The notes: generated from the sequence alone by a model not told the origin. A stretch of 40,601 nt of DNA from DATGLW01 sp035293965 (GCA_035293965.1 DATGLW010000039.1:1-40601); one strand, 5' to 3'. Numbered from the stretch's first letter, positions 1 to 10,054 are shown. Numbers and translations are program-made.

Positions 1-1
1 A

Positions 2-130
2 CGTGGGGCAACCCGGCCGCAGCCGATCGTCGTCGCTGCGATGAGCGGCACCTTCGGGCCGCCGCGCCGCACCGAGCCTGGTAGCGGCGCCGGAGCCGGG
101 CGCGCGGTGCCTGTGCCGGGAGGCCGCTAG
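2..130 (+). CDS. 3' end of an unidentified gene (partial)
   Basis: One frame stays open from the first bases of the window to a TAG three bases before the next start codon, while the other two plus-strand frames close earlier. The 42 visible residues end in a Gly/Pro/Arg-rich tail and carry no motif I recognise. The position directly upstream of a Liv-type transporter gene suggests the same operon, possibly another transporter component (LivF ATPase or a binding protein), but the tail does not show which. It could also be chance readthrough. Confidence 0.35.
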   Translation, partial: RGATRPQPIVVAAMSGTFGPPRRTEPGSGAGAGRAVPVPGGR

Positions 131-133
131 GGG

Positions 134-2908
134 ATGCACGACCTGCTGCCGTTCCTCGTGATCGGGCTCACGACCGGATCGGTCTACGGCCTGGCCGCCA
201 CCGGCCTCGTCATCAGCTACCGGACGTCGGGGATCTTCAACTTCTCGTTCGGCGCCATTGCCGCCATGGCGGTGTTCGTCTTCTACTGGCTGCACGTCCA
301 GCACAAGATGGCGTGGCCCCTGGCTGCGATCGTCTGCGTGCTGGGTGTCGGGCCGGTCATGGGGCTCGCCCTCGAGCTGCTCGCCCGGCGCCTCCAGCGC
401 GCCGACCACAACTTGCAGATCGCTGCCACCATCGGGCTCGTCCTGTGGATCGTCGGCATCGGCAACGTGTGGTTCGGCAACGTGAACGGGAGCTTCCCCT
501 CGTTCCTGCCGACCTCGACCGTCAGGATCGCGGGCGTGAACGTCACGTGGGAGCAGATCGTCGTCGTCGCCGTCTCGCTGGTGACGGCGGCCGGCCTCTA
601 CGTGTTCCTCCAGCGCGCCAGGCTCGGGCGCTCCATGAGGGCGGTGGTCGACGATCCAGAGCTGGTGGCGATGGTCGGGAGCAGCCCGGCCGGCGTCCGG
701 AGATGGGCGTGGGTCATCAGCACCGTGTTCGCCTCCCTGGCCGGGTTGCTCATCGCGCCGAGCCTCCCCCTCCAGGCCACGGTGCTGACGCTGCTCGTCG
801 TGCAGGCGTTCGGCGCGGCCGCCATCGGCTCCTTCTCCAGTCTTCCGCTCACCTACGTCGGCGGCCTGGTGCTCGGGATCGCAGGAGCCGTGGCCACCAA
901 GTACGTGAACGCCGTTCCGTGGTTGATCAACCTCCCCTCGGGGCTGCCGTTCATCATCCTCGTCGTCGTCCTCGTCGCCCTCCCGAGGTCGAAGCTGAGC
1001 CTGCGCCGCTTCACGGTCCCCCTCTCGGGCGCCCGGAGCTGGCAGGCTCCCCCGAGGATCCGGATCGCCGCTGGCCTCGCGTTCGTGGGTCTTCTGTGCG
1101 CGGTGCCGTCGCTGGTCGGCACGAAGCTCACCCTCTACGCGGGCGCGCTGACCCTTGTGATCCTGATCCTTTCGCTCGGCCTGCTGGTGCGCACGTCGCG
1201 GCAGGTGTCGCTCTGCCAGTACGCCTTCGCCGCGGTCGGGGCCGCGGCCATGGGCCATTTCACGTCCGGCTTCGGCCTGCCCTGGGTAGTGGCCCTCCTC
1301 CTGGCGGGCCTCGTCGCGGTTCCCGTCGGAGCCCTGGTCGCCATCCCGGCCATCCGATTGTCGGGGGTGTTCCTCGCCCTCGCCACCATGGGGTTCGGGA
1401 TCCTGCTCGAGCAGGTCTTCTACGACCAGAGCTACATGTTCGGGTCCACCGGCAACGGGATCGCCACGGCGCGACCCGTCCTCGACATCGGGTCGCTCCA
1501 CGTGTCCTCGGACACGGGGTTCTACTTCGTGATCCTGCTGTGCACGGTCGCCGCCGCCGTGGTCGTCATCTCGGTCACCGAGAGCCGCCTCGGGCGACTG
1601 CTGCGCGCTATGGGCGATGCACCGCTCGCCCTGGAGAGCTACGGGCTGAGCGTGAACGTCACGAGGGTCGTGGTGTTCTGCCTGTCGGCGTACCTCGCGG
1701 CGATCTCCGGGGCGCTGCTGGCCAGCCTCTATCACTACGCGCTCGGTGCCGACTTCCCCTCGTTCAGCTCGCTCACCTTGCTCACCCTGGTCGTGATCGT
1801 GGTCGCAGGGGACCCGTGGTACGCGGTCATGGCCGCAGCGGCACTCTCCCTGGTGCCCGCGTACCTGACCTCGAGCAATGTCGCCAACTACCTCAATGCC
1901 ATCTTCGGCGTCGGTGCGGTGCTCACGCCGGCCTTCCGCGACAAGGTGAAGGGGACGCCCGAGGGGCTGCGCCGACTGGTCGAGCGGCTCGGCCGTCCGC
2001 ACCGGGGCATGCCCGTCCGGGACGCTCGGGCCCCGGCGACGCCGCTGCCCGTCGACGCCCCCCCGCCGGCCGCGCAGCCAGCCCTGGCCGCCCCACCGCG
2101 CGGCCGCCGGCAGCCCGTCGGGGGGGAGGGCCTGGCGATCGAGCACCTGACCGTCCGCTTCGGGGGGGCAGTCGCCGTAGACGACGTCTCGCTGTCCGCG
2201 CCGTTGGGCGCCATCACCGGGCTGATCGGGCCGAACGGTGCCGGCAAGACGACCACGTTCAACGCGTGCTCGGGGCTCGTCAAGCCGGCCAGCGGGCGGG
2301 TGAGGCTGCTCGGGGTCGACGTCAGCGGCCTGAGCCCCGCAGCGCGGGCCCGCCGCGGCCTCGGGCGGACCTTCCAGCGGGTGCAGCTCTTCGAGACGCT
2401 CGACGTGCGGACGAACCTCGAGCTGGCACGCGAGTGCACCATCGCGGGTGCCAACCCGTACCGGCACGTCGTCTCGCGGCCCCGCGACGAGAGGACCGTC
2501 GCCGATGCCGTCGACGCGGCGGTCAGGCTGGTCGGGCTCGAACCGCTCCTCGACCTCACGGTCCAGGACCTGTCGACCGGGCAGCGGCGCTTGGTGGAGC
2601 TGGCGCGGGTGCTCGCCGCCCCGTTCGAGGTCCTCATGCTCGACGAGCCGTCGTCAGGGCTCGACGTCAACGAGACGCGGCAGCTCGGCGAGATCCTCGT
2701 TCGCGTGGTGAGGGAGCGAGGCATCGGGCTGCTGTTGGTGGAGCACGACATGTCGCTCGTCCGCCAGGTGTGCAGCCGGATCTACGTGCTGGACTTCGGC
2801 CTGCTCGTCTTCGAGGGGACTCCGGAGGAGATGGCGCGCAGCGACATCGTGAAGGCGGCCTACCTCGGGACCGAGGGGGAGGGATCCGGCCTGGCCCAGG
2901 CCAGGTGA
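134..2908 (+). CDS. Three-part fusion of LivH-type permease, LivM-type permease and LivG-type ATPase
   Basis: A 924-residue ABC importer protein of the branched-chain amino acid / hydrophobic amide (HAAT) family. Residues 1-285 form a LivH-like permease with about eight hydrophobic helices. Residues about 315-610 form a LivM-like permease (SLCQYAFAAVGA near its start). A Pro/Ala/Arg-rich linker covers about 610-665, and a LivG-like ATPase follows, with Walker A GPNGAGKTTT near residue 698, signature LSTGQRRLVELA, Walker B VLMLDEPSSGLD and H-loop LLVEHD. These are normally separate proteins. A binding protein and LivF ATPase are not in view and may lie upstream. GGGAGG ten bases before the ATG may serve as ribosome site. 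In a catabolic region the cargo may be an aromatic acid or amide rather than an amino acid; that is inference. Confidence 0.93.
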   Translation: MHDLLPFLVIGLTTGSVYGLAATGLVISYRTSGIFNFSFGAIAAMAVFVFYWLHVQHKMAWPLAAIVCVLGVGPVMGLALELLARRLQRADHNLQIAATIGLVLWIVGIGNVWFGNVNGSFPSFLPTSTVRIAGVNVTWEQIVVVAVSLVTAAGLYVFLQRARLGRSMRAVVDDPELVAMVGSSPAGVRRWAWVISTVFASLAGLLIAPSLPLQATVLTLLVVQAFGAAAIGSFSSLPLTYVGGLVLGIAGAVATKYVNAVPWLINLPSGLPFIILVVVLVALPRSKLSLRRFTVPLSGARSWQAPPRIRIAAGLAFVGLLCAVPSLVGTKLTLYAGALTLVILILSLGLLVRTSRQVSLCQYAFAAVGAAAMGHFTSGFGLPWVVALLLAGLVAVPVGALVAIPAIRLSGVFLALATMGFGILLEQVFYDQSYMFGSTGNGIATARPVLDIGSLHVSSDTGFYFVILLCTVAAAVVVISVTESRLGRLLRAMGDAPLALESYGLSVNVTRVVVFCLSAYLAAISGALLASLYHYALGADFPSFSSLTLLTLVVIVVAGDPWYAVMAAAALSLVPAYLTSSNVANYLNAIFGVGAVLTPAFRDKVKGTPEGLRRLVERLGRPHRGMPVRDARAPATPLPVDAPPPAAQPALAAPPRGRRQPVGGEGLAIEHLTVRFGGAVAVDDVSLSAPLGAITGLIGPNGAGKTTTFNACSGLVKPASGRVRLLGVDVSGLSPAARARRGLGRTFQRVQLFETLDVRTNLELARECTIAGANPYRHVVSRPRDERTVADAVDAAVRLVGLEPLLDLTVQDLSTGQRRLVELARVLAAPFEVLMLDEPSSGLDVNETRQLGEILVRVVRERGIGLLLVEHDMSLVRQVCSRIYVLDFGLLVFEGTPEEMARSDIVKAAYLGTEGEGSGLAQAR

Positions 2909-2932
2909 GCGAACGGGGGGGGTCCGGGCCCA

Positions 2933-2952
2933 CTGGCGGCGTCGCCCGCCAG
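2933..2952. terminator. Hairpin between convergent genes
   Basis: A perfect 7-bp inverted repeat (CTGGCGG / CCGCCAG) with a 6-base loop lies in the 96-bp gap between the transporter gene and the convergent acyl-CoA ligase. It has no T tract, which is common for intrinsic terminators in high-GC actinomycetes, and could act in both directions. Confidence 0.4.
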
Positions 2953-3004
2953 GCCGAGTGGTCGGCGGCCGCAGCGCGGCGTCGAGCCGAGCAGGGCGAC
3001 GCGG

Positions 3005-4621
<1,617 letters not shown>

Positions 4622-4670
4622 GGGACCCCTCCCTGCTCCGGCCGAAACGTGGCGAAGCGGTCGTCGAACG

Positions 4671-5498
4671 TCACTGTCGCGGCGCGGCCCTTGCCTGCTG
4701 GCGCGCGGCGCTGGCACGGTTGAACGCGTCGACGCGCGCCTTGAAGTCGTCGGAGCTGAACAGGCGGGTCTGCGCGAAGCGGTCGAAGATCCGCGACGTC
4801 CCCCGGTCGACGGTGTCGGCGACGTCGATCGCCACCTTGGCCACCCCCAGGGCCTCCCTGGGCATCGACGCCAGCCTGCGGGCGAAGGCACGGACGCGTG
4901 CTGGGAACTCGGCGCGTGGGTACACGGCGTGCACGAGCCCGATGGCAAGGGCCTGGTGCGCGTCGACGGTCTCGCAGGCCATGGCCAGCCATCGCGCCCA
5001 GTGCGGCCCGACGAGGCGGGTCAACCGGCTGATGCCGCCAGAGCCGGGCAGGACCGCGAGGTTCTCGACCTCGGGGAGGCCGAAGGTCGCGCCCTCGGCC
5101 GCGAGCCGGAAGTCGCACGAGGCCCCCATCTCGATCCCCACGCCGAGGCAATGGCCCTGCGCCGCCAGGACGACGGGCTTCTCCACCTGCTCGATGGCGT
5201 CGAAGAGGTCGTGGTCGGCCTCGACCCGGTACTGGGAGCGGATGTTCGAGCCGCGAACGATGCCGTCCGTTCCCTCCCCGACGTTCGTCCGCAGATCGGC
5301 CACGTCCTTGCCGCCGGTGAAGTAGTCGCCCTCGGCCCCGATGACGAGCACGCGCAGGTGGTCCTGGTCACGTAGGTCTGCGACCGCATCCCTGATGAGC
5401 GAGAACATCGCTCGGCTGATCGCATTGCGCTTCTCGGGGCGGGTGAAGGTCACGTAGACGACCCCGTCCTCGTCCTCGCGGCGTGCATCAGTGCTCAT
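4671..5498 (-). CDS. Enoyl-CoA hydratase/isomerase (crotonase family)
   Basis: A 275-residue crotonase-fold protein that probably hydrates a 2-enoyl-CoA made by a neighbouring ligase. The oxyanion-hole region is AEGDYFTGGKDVADL. Both glutamates used by hydratases appear to be present, in GHCLGVGIEMGASCD and in LPEVENLAVLPGSGG. The ATG at 5498 is preceded by GGGGGA at a good spacing and begins with MSTDARREDEDGVV, the normal family N-terminus. The start codon overlaps the stop of a short upstream ORF as ATGA. A hydratase/lyase acting on aryl-propenoyl-CoA, as in ferulate-type pathways, is a possibility that motifs alone cannot settle. Confidence 0.9.
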   Translation of the reverse strand: MSTDARREDEDGVVYVTFTRPEKRNAISRAMFSLIRDAVADLRDQDHLRVLVIGAEGDYFTGGKDVADLRTNVGEGTDGIVRGSNIRSQYRVEADHDLFDAIEQVEKPVVLAAQGHCLGVGIEMGASCDFRLAAEGATFGLPEVENLAVLPGSGGISRLTRLVGPHWARWLAMACETVDAHQALAIGLVHAVYPRAEFPARVRAFARRLASMPREALGVAKVAIDVADTVDRGTSRIFDRFAQTRLFSSDDFKARVDAFNRASAARQQARAAPRQ

Positions 5499-5605
5499 CG
5501 GGTCCCCCAGGATCTCGCGACAACGTGCGCCGGCGCAGCGTCCCGCTGCGCCGGCGAGCCCTTGTCTGGCCCGACATCGCCGGCCGCGTGCTCGCGCGCG
5601 GGCAC
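5495..5605 (-). CDS. Candidate 36-residue leader ORF ahead of the enoyl-CoA hydratase gene
   Basis: A GTG at 5605 sits seven bases after a TACCGT element, the spacing of leaderless actinobacterial genes. The frame stays open for 36 codons and its TGA overlaps the hydratase ATG as ATGA. The product (starting VPAREHAAGD, ending ARSWGTR) matches no family I know, and part of it is encoded by a 13-bp perfect inverted repeat. It may be a translated leader that couples to the downstream gene. In DNA this GC-rich a chance open frame of this length is common, so the promoter placement and exact stop/start overlap are the only support. Confidence 0.3.
   Translation of the reverse strand: MPAREHAAGDVGPDKGSPAQRDAAPAHVVARSWGTR
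5528..5556 (-). terminator. Perfect 13-bp hairpin between hydroxylase and hydratase genes
   Basis: CGCCGGCGCAGCG and its exact reverse complement are separated by three bases (TCC), giving the strongest stem-loop I found in the window. It lies after the hydroxylase stop and before the hydratase start on the minus strand, with no T tract following. It could be a terminator, an attenuator within the short leader ORF, or an mRNA-stabilising or processing site that lowers expression of the two distal genes. Confidence 0.45.
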
Positions 5606-5612
5606 CGGCCCG

Positions 5613-5641
5613 ACGGTACTCGCGCCCATCTGGAAAGTCAC
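5613..5641 (-). promoter_or_regulatory. Candidate promoter for the hydratase-ligase mRNA
   Basis: On the minus strand GTGACT (complement at 5636-5641, four of six matches to TTGACA) is followed after exactly 17 bases by TACCGT (5613-5618), a TANNNT-type -10. Transcription would start about seven bases later, at the GTG of the short leader ORF. The -35 overlaps the last codons of the upstream hydroxylase gene, so this would be an internal operon promoter. Confidence 0.45.
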
Positions 5642-7290
5642 GCCTGAGCTCCGGCACCGAGCAGCTCGCGCAGCCGGCTCGTCGTGGACGAAATGGTCGT
5701 TCGATCGCACACCGCCGCCACGTAACGGTCGGGCCTGAGCACCACGATCTCGGCCCCGGGCCGGGCCAGGCGCCAGTCCCGGAACGCCCCGCCGACGTCC
5801 TCGACGACGAGGGAGCCGGTCGGCACTCCCGGGGGGCTGCCCGCGCGATCGCAGCTTCGGCCCGGGGGCGGCAAGGGGCCCGAGCGTGGCGGCACCACGT
5901 GGACGAGGCGAGCGCCGAGCGCCTGCCACCACCCGATGGCGTCGGGATCGAGCGAGGCAGGGTCGAGGTGCACCCCGATCAAGGCGAACCACGGGCCCAC
6001 GGCGTCGTCGAGCTTGGCCAGCTGCCTGGTGCCCACCTCGACGACCGGTTGCATGAACATCTTCCCGACCGCCTCGTCCCACGTGCCGCGGGTGGGGTTC
6101 CGGACCACCGCACCCGCGTCGTAGCGGGGCATGGGCTTGTACTTCATCTGGAGGATGTACTCGTGGGCGCCCGGCAGCAGCTGGAGGGCGCGGAAGGCGA
6201 GGTCGCGCAGGTGCTCGGTCACGAGGCTCCTCGGGCGGTACATGGCGCCGATGCGCGTGGCGAAGCGGACCATGCGCGTCGCGTGCCCGCGACGCTCGAC
6301 GTCGTAGGTGTCGAGCAGCGGCTCGCCCGCTCGGCCGCTCGTCACGGCGGCCAGCTTCCAGGCCAGGTTGGTCGCGTCGCGGATCCCCGAGTTCATGCCC
6401 TGGCCGAAGAAAGGTGGCTGCAGGTGGGCCGCGTCCCCGGCCAGGAAGACCCGGCCGCGGCGGAACGACGCCGCCACCCGCGAGTGGTGGAGGTACACGC
6501 GGCTGCGCAGGACGGTGGGGAGCGGCAGGTCCCCGTAGCGGCGCTCGAGCAGCGACCGGACGCGCTCGGGCCGGGTTGCCTCGACTTCGTCGTCGTCGGG
6601 GCCGAGCAGGAACTCGAAGCGCCGGTGGCGGTACGGCAGCGGCACGACGAGGACCGGCTGGACGGGGCTGCAGTACACGGCCGAGTAGGGAGCGTCGAGG
6701 TAGTCGTCGGCCACGTCCACCACGAGCCACTTGGCCGGCGCGGTGGTCCCGGTCAGCTCGATGCCGACGGCGCTGCGGACCGTGCTCCGCCCGCCGTCGG
6801 CGCCGACCACGTACCGCGAGCGGACGGAGGCAACCTGGCCGTCGGGGAGCAGGACCCGGCAGCGCACCTCGTCCTCGCCGGAATCGAGCGACTCGAGCTC
6901 CCACCCCACGCGGAGCTCGACGTCGGCGAAGCGCTCGAGGCCCCGACGCAGGGTCGCCTCGAGCAGCGGCTGGAGGAAGAGGTTGCGCCGCGGCCACCCG
7001 AAGGGCTGCTCGCTGGGCCTCACCTGCGCGAAGCAGCGGCCCCACGACGTGTGGTAGCGGATCGGCATGTTCTGGAGGATGTCGGCGAGGAGCTCGTCGA
7101 CCAGGCCGACCGCTTGGTAGGTCCGCAGCGACTCGTCGTCGATGCCCACCGCTCTCGGGAAGTCCAGGATGCCCGGCGCGCGATCGATGACGAGCGTGTT
7201 GACGCCATAGGTACCGAGGAGGTTGGCAAGGGTGGTGCCGCAGGGGCCGGCACCAACGACGAGGACGTCGGTCTCGAGGGTCGTCTGCAT
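5638..7290 (-). CDS. MhpA-like FAD-dependent aromatic hydroxylase
   Basis: A 550-residue class A flavoprotein monooxygenase that uses NAD(P)H and O2 to ortho-hydroxylate a phenolic substrate. The Rossmann motif VVGAGPCGTTLANLL is at the N-terminus. The segment PRAVGIDDESLRTYQAVGL is characteristic of 3-(3-hydroxyphenyl)propionate hydroxylases. The GADGGRSTVR and LAGDAAHLQPPFFGQGMNSG motifs bind FAD. The ATG at 7290 gives MQTTLETDVLVVGAG; the open frame runs further upstream only as non-homologous residues that would overlap the divergent gene. It faces the monooxygenase operon across 47 bases, so its product, probably a catechol, could feed the ring-cleavage genes there. The true substrate is unknown. 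Confidence 0.88.
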   Translation of the reverse strand: MQTTLETDVLVVGAGPCGTTLANLLGTYGVNTLVIDRAPGILDFPRAVGIDDESLRTYQAVGLVDELLADILQNMPIRYHTSWGRCFAQVRPSEQPFGWPRRNLFLQPLLEATLRRGLERFADVELRVGWELESLDSGEDEVRCRVLLPDGQVASVRSRYVVGADGGRSTVRSAVGIELTGTTAPAKWLVVDVADDYLDAPYSAVYCSPVQPVLVVPLPYRHRRFEFLLGPDDDEVEATRPERVRSLLERRYGDLPLPTVLRSRVYLHHSRVAASFRRGRVFLAGDAAHLQPPFFGQGMNSGIRDATNLAWKLAAVTSGRAGEPLLDTYDVERRGHATRMVRFATRIGAMYRPRSLVTEHLRDLAFRALQLLPGAHEYILQMKYKPMPRYDAGAVVRNPTRGTWDEAVGKMFMQPVVEVGTRQLAKLDDAVGPWFALIGVHLDPASLDPDAIGWWQALGARLVHVVPPRSGPLPPPGRSCDRAGSPPGVPTGSLVVEDVGGAFRDWRLARPGAEIVVLRPDRYVAAVCDRTTISSTTSRLRELLGAGAQA

Positions 7291-7319
7291 CGTGCGGGGA
7301 GCTCGCGCCACCGGCTGGC

Positions 7320-7325
7320 TAGGGT
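7320..7325 (+). promoter_or_regulatory. Weak candidate -10 in a 47-bp divergent gap
   Basis: TAGGGT lies 12 bases before the ATG of the monooxygenase gene in the gap shared with the divergent hydroxylase. No clear -35 or ribosome site accompanies it. Both catabolic operons are probably controlled from this short gap, but I see no palindromic operator in it. Confidence 0.2.
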
Positions 7326-7337
7326 TGCCGGTGCCCG

Positions 7338-9311
7338 ATGACGACACCGAAGCTACCGGACGCAGTGGCGCCCGACCAGGTCCCGGTCGCCGCGGACCCC
7401 TCTGGGTGGGTCCTCGGCGCAGACGACGACACCCTGGCATGGGCCCTCGCCGACGCGGAGCTGCCCTCGCTGCTGCCGGCCCTGGCCTACCTGACCCGTG
7501 ACCTGTCGCTCGTGGACCCTGAGCTCCGCCCGCCTGGCCTGCTCAGCCCCGTCGTCCTCCCCCAGGCGGGGATGCCCATCGGGGTCCAGCGCCGGGCTCG
7601 CGAGCTGGCGCTCGCCACCCTGCGCCGCCTTCGGGACCCCCGCCGGCGCCCGACGGGCCCCCCGACGCCGGCGGAGCTGCGCCAGATGATCGAGTTCGTG
7701 ACCGGTGAGGTGGACGATGACCACATGCCGCTGCTCACCTACGAGCTGGGCCTGCCCGAGGCGGTTGGCGCGCCGGGTTGGCGCAAGGACGAGGTCGCCC
7801 CCTCCAGGCCCTTCTTCGTGGTGGTCATCGGCGCAGGCATGTCGGGGCTGGCCGTCGCACACCGTCTCCGCCAGGCGAACGTGCCCTTCGTGGTGATCGA
7901 GCGCAACGACGACGTCGGCGGGGTGTGGCTTGAGAACAGCTATCCCGGCTGCCGGCTCGACACCAGCAACTTCAACTACAGCTACTCCTTCGCCCAGAAG
8001 GCCGATTGGGCCGAGCAGTTCACGACCAGGGGCAGGATCCTCGAGTACTTCCAAGATGTCGCCGACCGCCTTGCCATCCGCCCCCACATCCGGTTCGGCA
8101 CCAGGGTCCGCAGGCTCGATTTCGACGAGGGCGCGGCAAAATGGTCGGTCACGCTGCAGCGGCCCGACGGCACCGACGAGGTGATCGAAGCGCAGGCGGT
8201 GGTCAGCGCGGTCGGCCAGCTCAACCAGCCCAACATGCCCGACATCGCCGGGATCGACCGGTTCGCGGGGCCGTCGTGGCACACGGCCCGGTGGCGCCAC
8301 GACGTGGACCTCACCGGCCGGCGCGTGGCGGTCATCGGCACCGGCGCGAGCGCGTACCAAGTGATCCCCTCGATCGCGGCCACCGTCGGGTCCCTCGTGG
8401 TGTTCCAGCGCAGCGCGCCGTGGATGATGCCGACCCCTGCCTACCACGAGCCCATTCCCTCGGGGCTCCGCTGGCTGTTCGCGAACGTTCCCCACTACCA
8501 CCGGTGGTTCCGCTTCTACCAATTCTGGACCTCGGTGGAGGGCCGTCGGGCTTTCAGCGAGGTCGACCCTGCCTGGGACGGTCCCGAGTCGGTGTCGGCG
8601 CGCAACGAGCAGCTCCGCCTCCAGCTCGTCGAGCACCTCCGGCGCCAGTACGAGGACCGCCCGGACCTGCTCGGCAAGGTGGTGCCGCACTACCCGCCGT
8701 ACGCGAAGCGGATGCTGCGCGACAACGGCGTCTGGGCGGCCACGCTCAAGCAGCCCAACGTCGCGCTCGTCACCGAGCCGATCGAGTGCATCGTCGAACG
8801 AGGGGTCCGGACCCGCGACGGGGCGACGCACGAGGTGGACGTCATCATGTACGGCACGGGCTTCGCGGCCCGGGACTTCCTCGGCACCATGTCGGTCACC
8901 GGTCGCGGAGGAGCCGACCTGCACGAGCAGTGGGCAGGTGATCCCCGCGCCCTCTACGGCATCACCGTGCCGAACTTCCCGAACCTGTTCTGCCTCTACG
9001 GCCCGAACACCAACCTCGTGGTCAACGGGAGCCTCTTTCTGTTCTCCGAGTGCGCGGCCCACTACACCCTCGCCTGCATCCACCTGCTCCTGCGATCGGG
9101 TGCGAAAGCGATGGACCCCCGCTGGGAGGTGGTCGAGGCCTACAACGCAAGGATCGACGCGGCGAACCGGCGGATGGCCTGGGGTATCGACGGGGTGACC
9201 AACTGGTACAAGAACGAGCGGGGGAGGGTGACCCAGAACTGGCCGCTGTCGACCATCGAGTACTGGAACGTCACCCGGGCTCCGGCCCTGGCGGACTACG
9301 AGCTCATCTGA
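7338..9311 (+). CDS. Baeyer-Villiger-type flavin monooxygenase (HAPMO-like)
   Basis: A 657-residue NADPH/FAD monooxygenase expected to insert oxygen next to a carbonyl, turning a ketone into an ester. After an N-terminal extension of about 150 residues comes FAD motif VVIGAGMSGLAVAHRL (near residue 165), then the type I Baeyer-Villiger fingerprint FAGPSWHTARW (near 308), which matches FxGxxxHxxxW, then the NADPH motif VAVIGTGASA. The long N-terminal extension resembles 4-hydroxyacetophenone monooxygenases. It is the first gene of five packed genes; the next starts one base after its stop. An aryl ketone or a cyclic terpenoid or steroid ketone is a reasonable substrate guess. A simple N-hydroxylating FMO is less likely given the fingerprint. 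Confidence 0.9.
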   Translation: MTTPKLPDAVAPDQVPVAADPSGWVLGADDDTLAWALADAELPSLLPALAYLTRDLSLVDPELRPPGLLSPVVLPQAGMPIGVQRRARELALATLRRLRDPRRRPTGPPTPAELRQMIEFVTGEVDDDHMPLLTYELGLPEAVGAPGWRKDEVAPSRPFFVVVIGAGMSGLAVAHRLRQANVPFVVIERNDDVGGVWLENSYPGCRLDTSNFNYSYSFAQKADWAEQFTTRGRILEYFQDVADRLAIRPHIRFGTRVRRLDFDEGAAKWSVTLQRPDGTDEVIEAQAVVSAVGQLNQPNMPDIAGIDRFAGPSWHTARWRHDVDLTGRRVAVIGTGASAYQVIPSIAATVGSLVVFQRSAPWMMPTPAYHEPIPSGLRWLFANVPHYHRWFRFYQFWTSVEGRRAFSEVDPAWDGPESVSARNEQLRLQLVEHLRRQYEDRPDLLGKVVPHYPPYAKRMLRDNGVWAATLKQPNVALVTEPIECIVERGVRTRDGATHEVDVIMYGTGFAARDFLGTMSVTGRGGADLHEQWAGDPRALYGITVPNFPNLFCLYGPNTNLVVNGSLFLFSECAAHYTLACIHLLLRSGAKAMDPRWEVVEAYNARIDAANRRMAWGIDGVTNWYKNERGRVTQNWPLSTIEYWNVTRAPALADYELI

Positions 9312-9312
9312 C

Positions 9313-10020
9313 ATGCCCGCCGAAGACCTTCCCGCCGAAGACCTTCCCGCCGCCGACATGCCCGCCGCGGCCGGGTCCGCACCGAGCGACCCGGCCGACG
9401 ACGGGGGGGCTCCGCCGCGCGCGCTGCTGACCCACGCCGGGCTGTACGTGACCGACCTGGAGGCGATGGTCACGTTCTACACGGCGCTGCTCGGCCTGGT
9501 GGTGACCGACCGCGGCGAGCACCTGGGGCGCGAGCTGGCCTTCTTGAGCCGCGATCCCAGCGAGCACCACCAGCTCGTCTTCGTGACCGGGCGCAGGGCG
9601 CCCGCTGACGTCCAGCTGCTGAGCCAGCTCTCCTTCCGCCTCGACGACGACGATCTCGTCTCCCTGCGATGGTTCGCCCGCCGCGCCGTGGAGCTCGGGG
9701 TCCGCGACCTGGAAGGGCGGAACCACGGCAACAGCTGGAGCATCTACTTCTCGGACCCCGAGCGGAACCGGCTCGAGCTCTACACCGCCACGCCCTGGTA
9801 CGTTCGCCAGCCGTGGCGGGTGCCGCTCGATCTCGGCGAGACCGACGAGGCGATCAGGGAGGGGACCAAGCGGCTCATCGAGCAGACCGGCGTCGCGTGG
9901 AGCCCGGTCGAGGCATGGCGGGCGTCGGTCGCCTCGCAGATGGCCCTGCGCAAGCAGCTGCCGGCGGACCAGGAGGCGCAGCCCGGGCGCGCACCGGGGG
10001 CATCGGCCAGCGCGAGGTGA
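9313..10020 (+). CDS. VOC-family extradiol-dioxygenase-like protein
   Basis: A 235-residue vicinal-oxygen-chelate protein. The conserved module starts near residue 37 with LLTHAGLYVTDLEAM; candidate metal ligands are the His of LLTHAG, a His of SEHHQL and the Glu of NRLELYT, the usual 2-His-1-Glu set. The length is short for a two-domain catechol 2,3-dioxygenase, so it may be a one-domain extradiol enzyme or a related lyase. The N-terminus carries the five-residue repeat PAEDL PAEDL PAADM PAAAG. The ATG is one base after the previous stop, implying coupled translation; ATG 9358 is an alternative. Its position between two oxygenases and a meta-cleavage-type hydrolase suggests ring cleavage, by context. 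Confidence 0.85.
   Translation: MPAEDLPAEDLPAADMPAAAGSAPSDPADDGGAPPRALLTHAGLYVTDLEAMVTFYTALLGLVVTDRGEHLGRELAFLSRDPSEHHQLVFVTGRRAPADVQLLSQLSFRLDDDDLVSLRWFARRAVELGVRDLEGRNHGNSWSIYFSDPERNRLELYTATPWYVRQPWRVPLDLGETDEAIREGTKRLIEQTGVAWSPVEAWRASVASQMALRKQLPADQEAQPGRAPGASASAR
9316..9375 (+). repeat. 15-bp tandem repeat in the VOC gene
   Basis: Two exact copies of CCCGCCGAAGACCTT are followed by two diverged copies, coding for a PAxxx pentapeptide series right after the start codon. The repeat lies outside the metal-binding fold and probably arose by slippage. Confidence 0.75.
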
Positions 10021-10054
10021 GGCCGGGGCGGGAACGCCACCGGGGAGGATGGGG

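Noticed and set aside
7338..7340. A GTG at 7331 as leaderless start after TAGGGT
   Set aside because: It is out of frame with the monooxygenase and yields no meaningful product.
5491..7341. A 616-codon plus-strand frame opposite the MhpA-like gene
   Set aside because: Low-complexity antisense frame; the minus-strand flavoprotein has intact FAD motifs.
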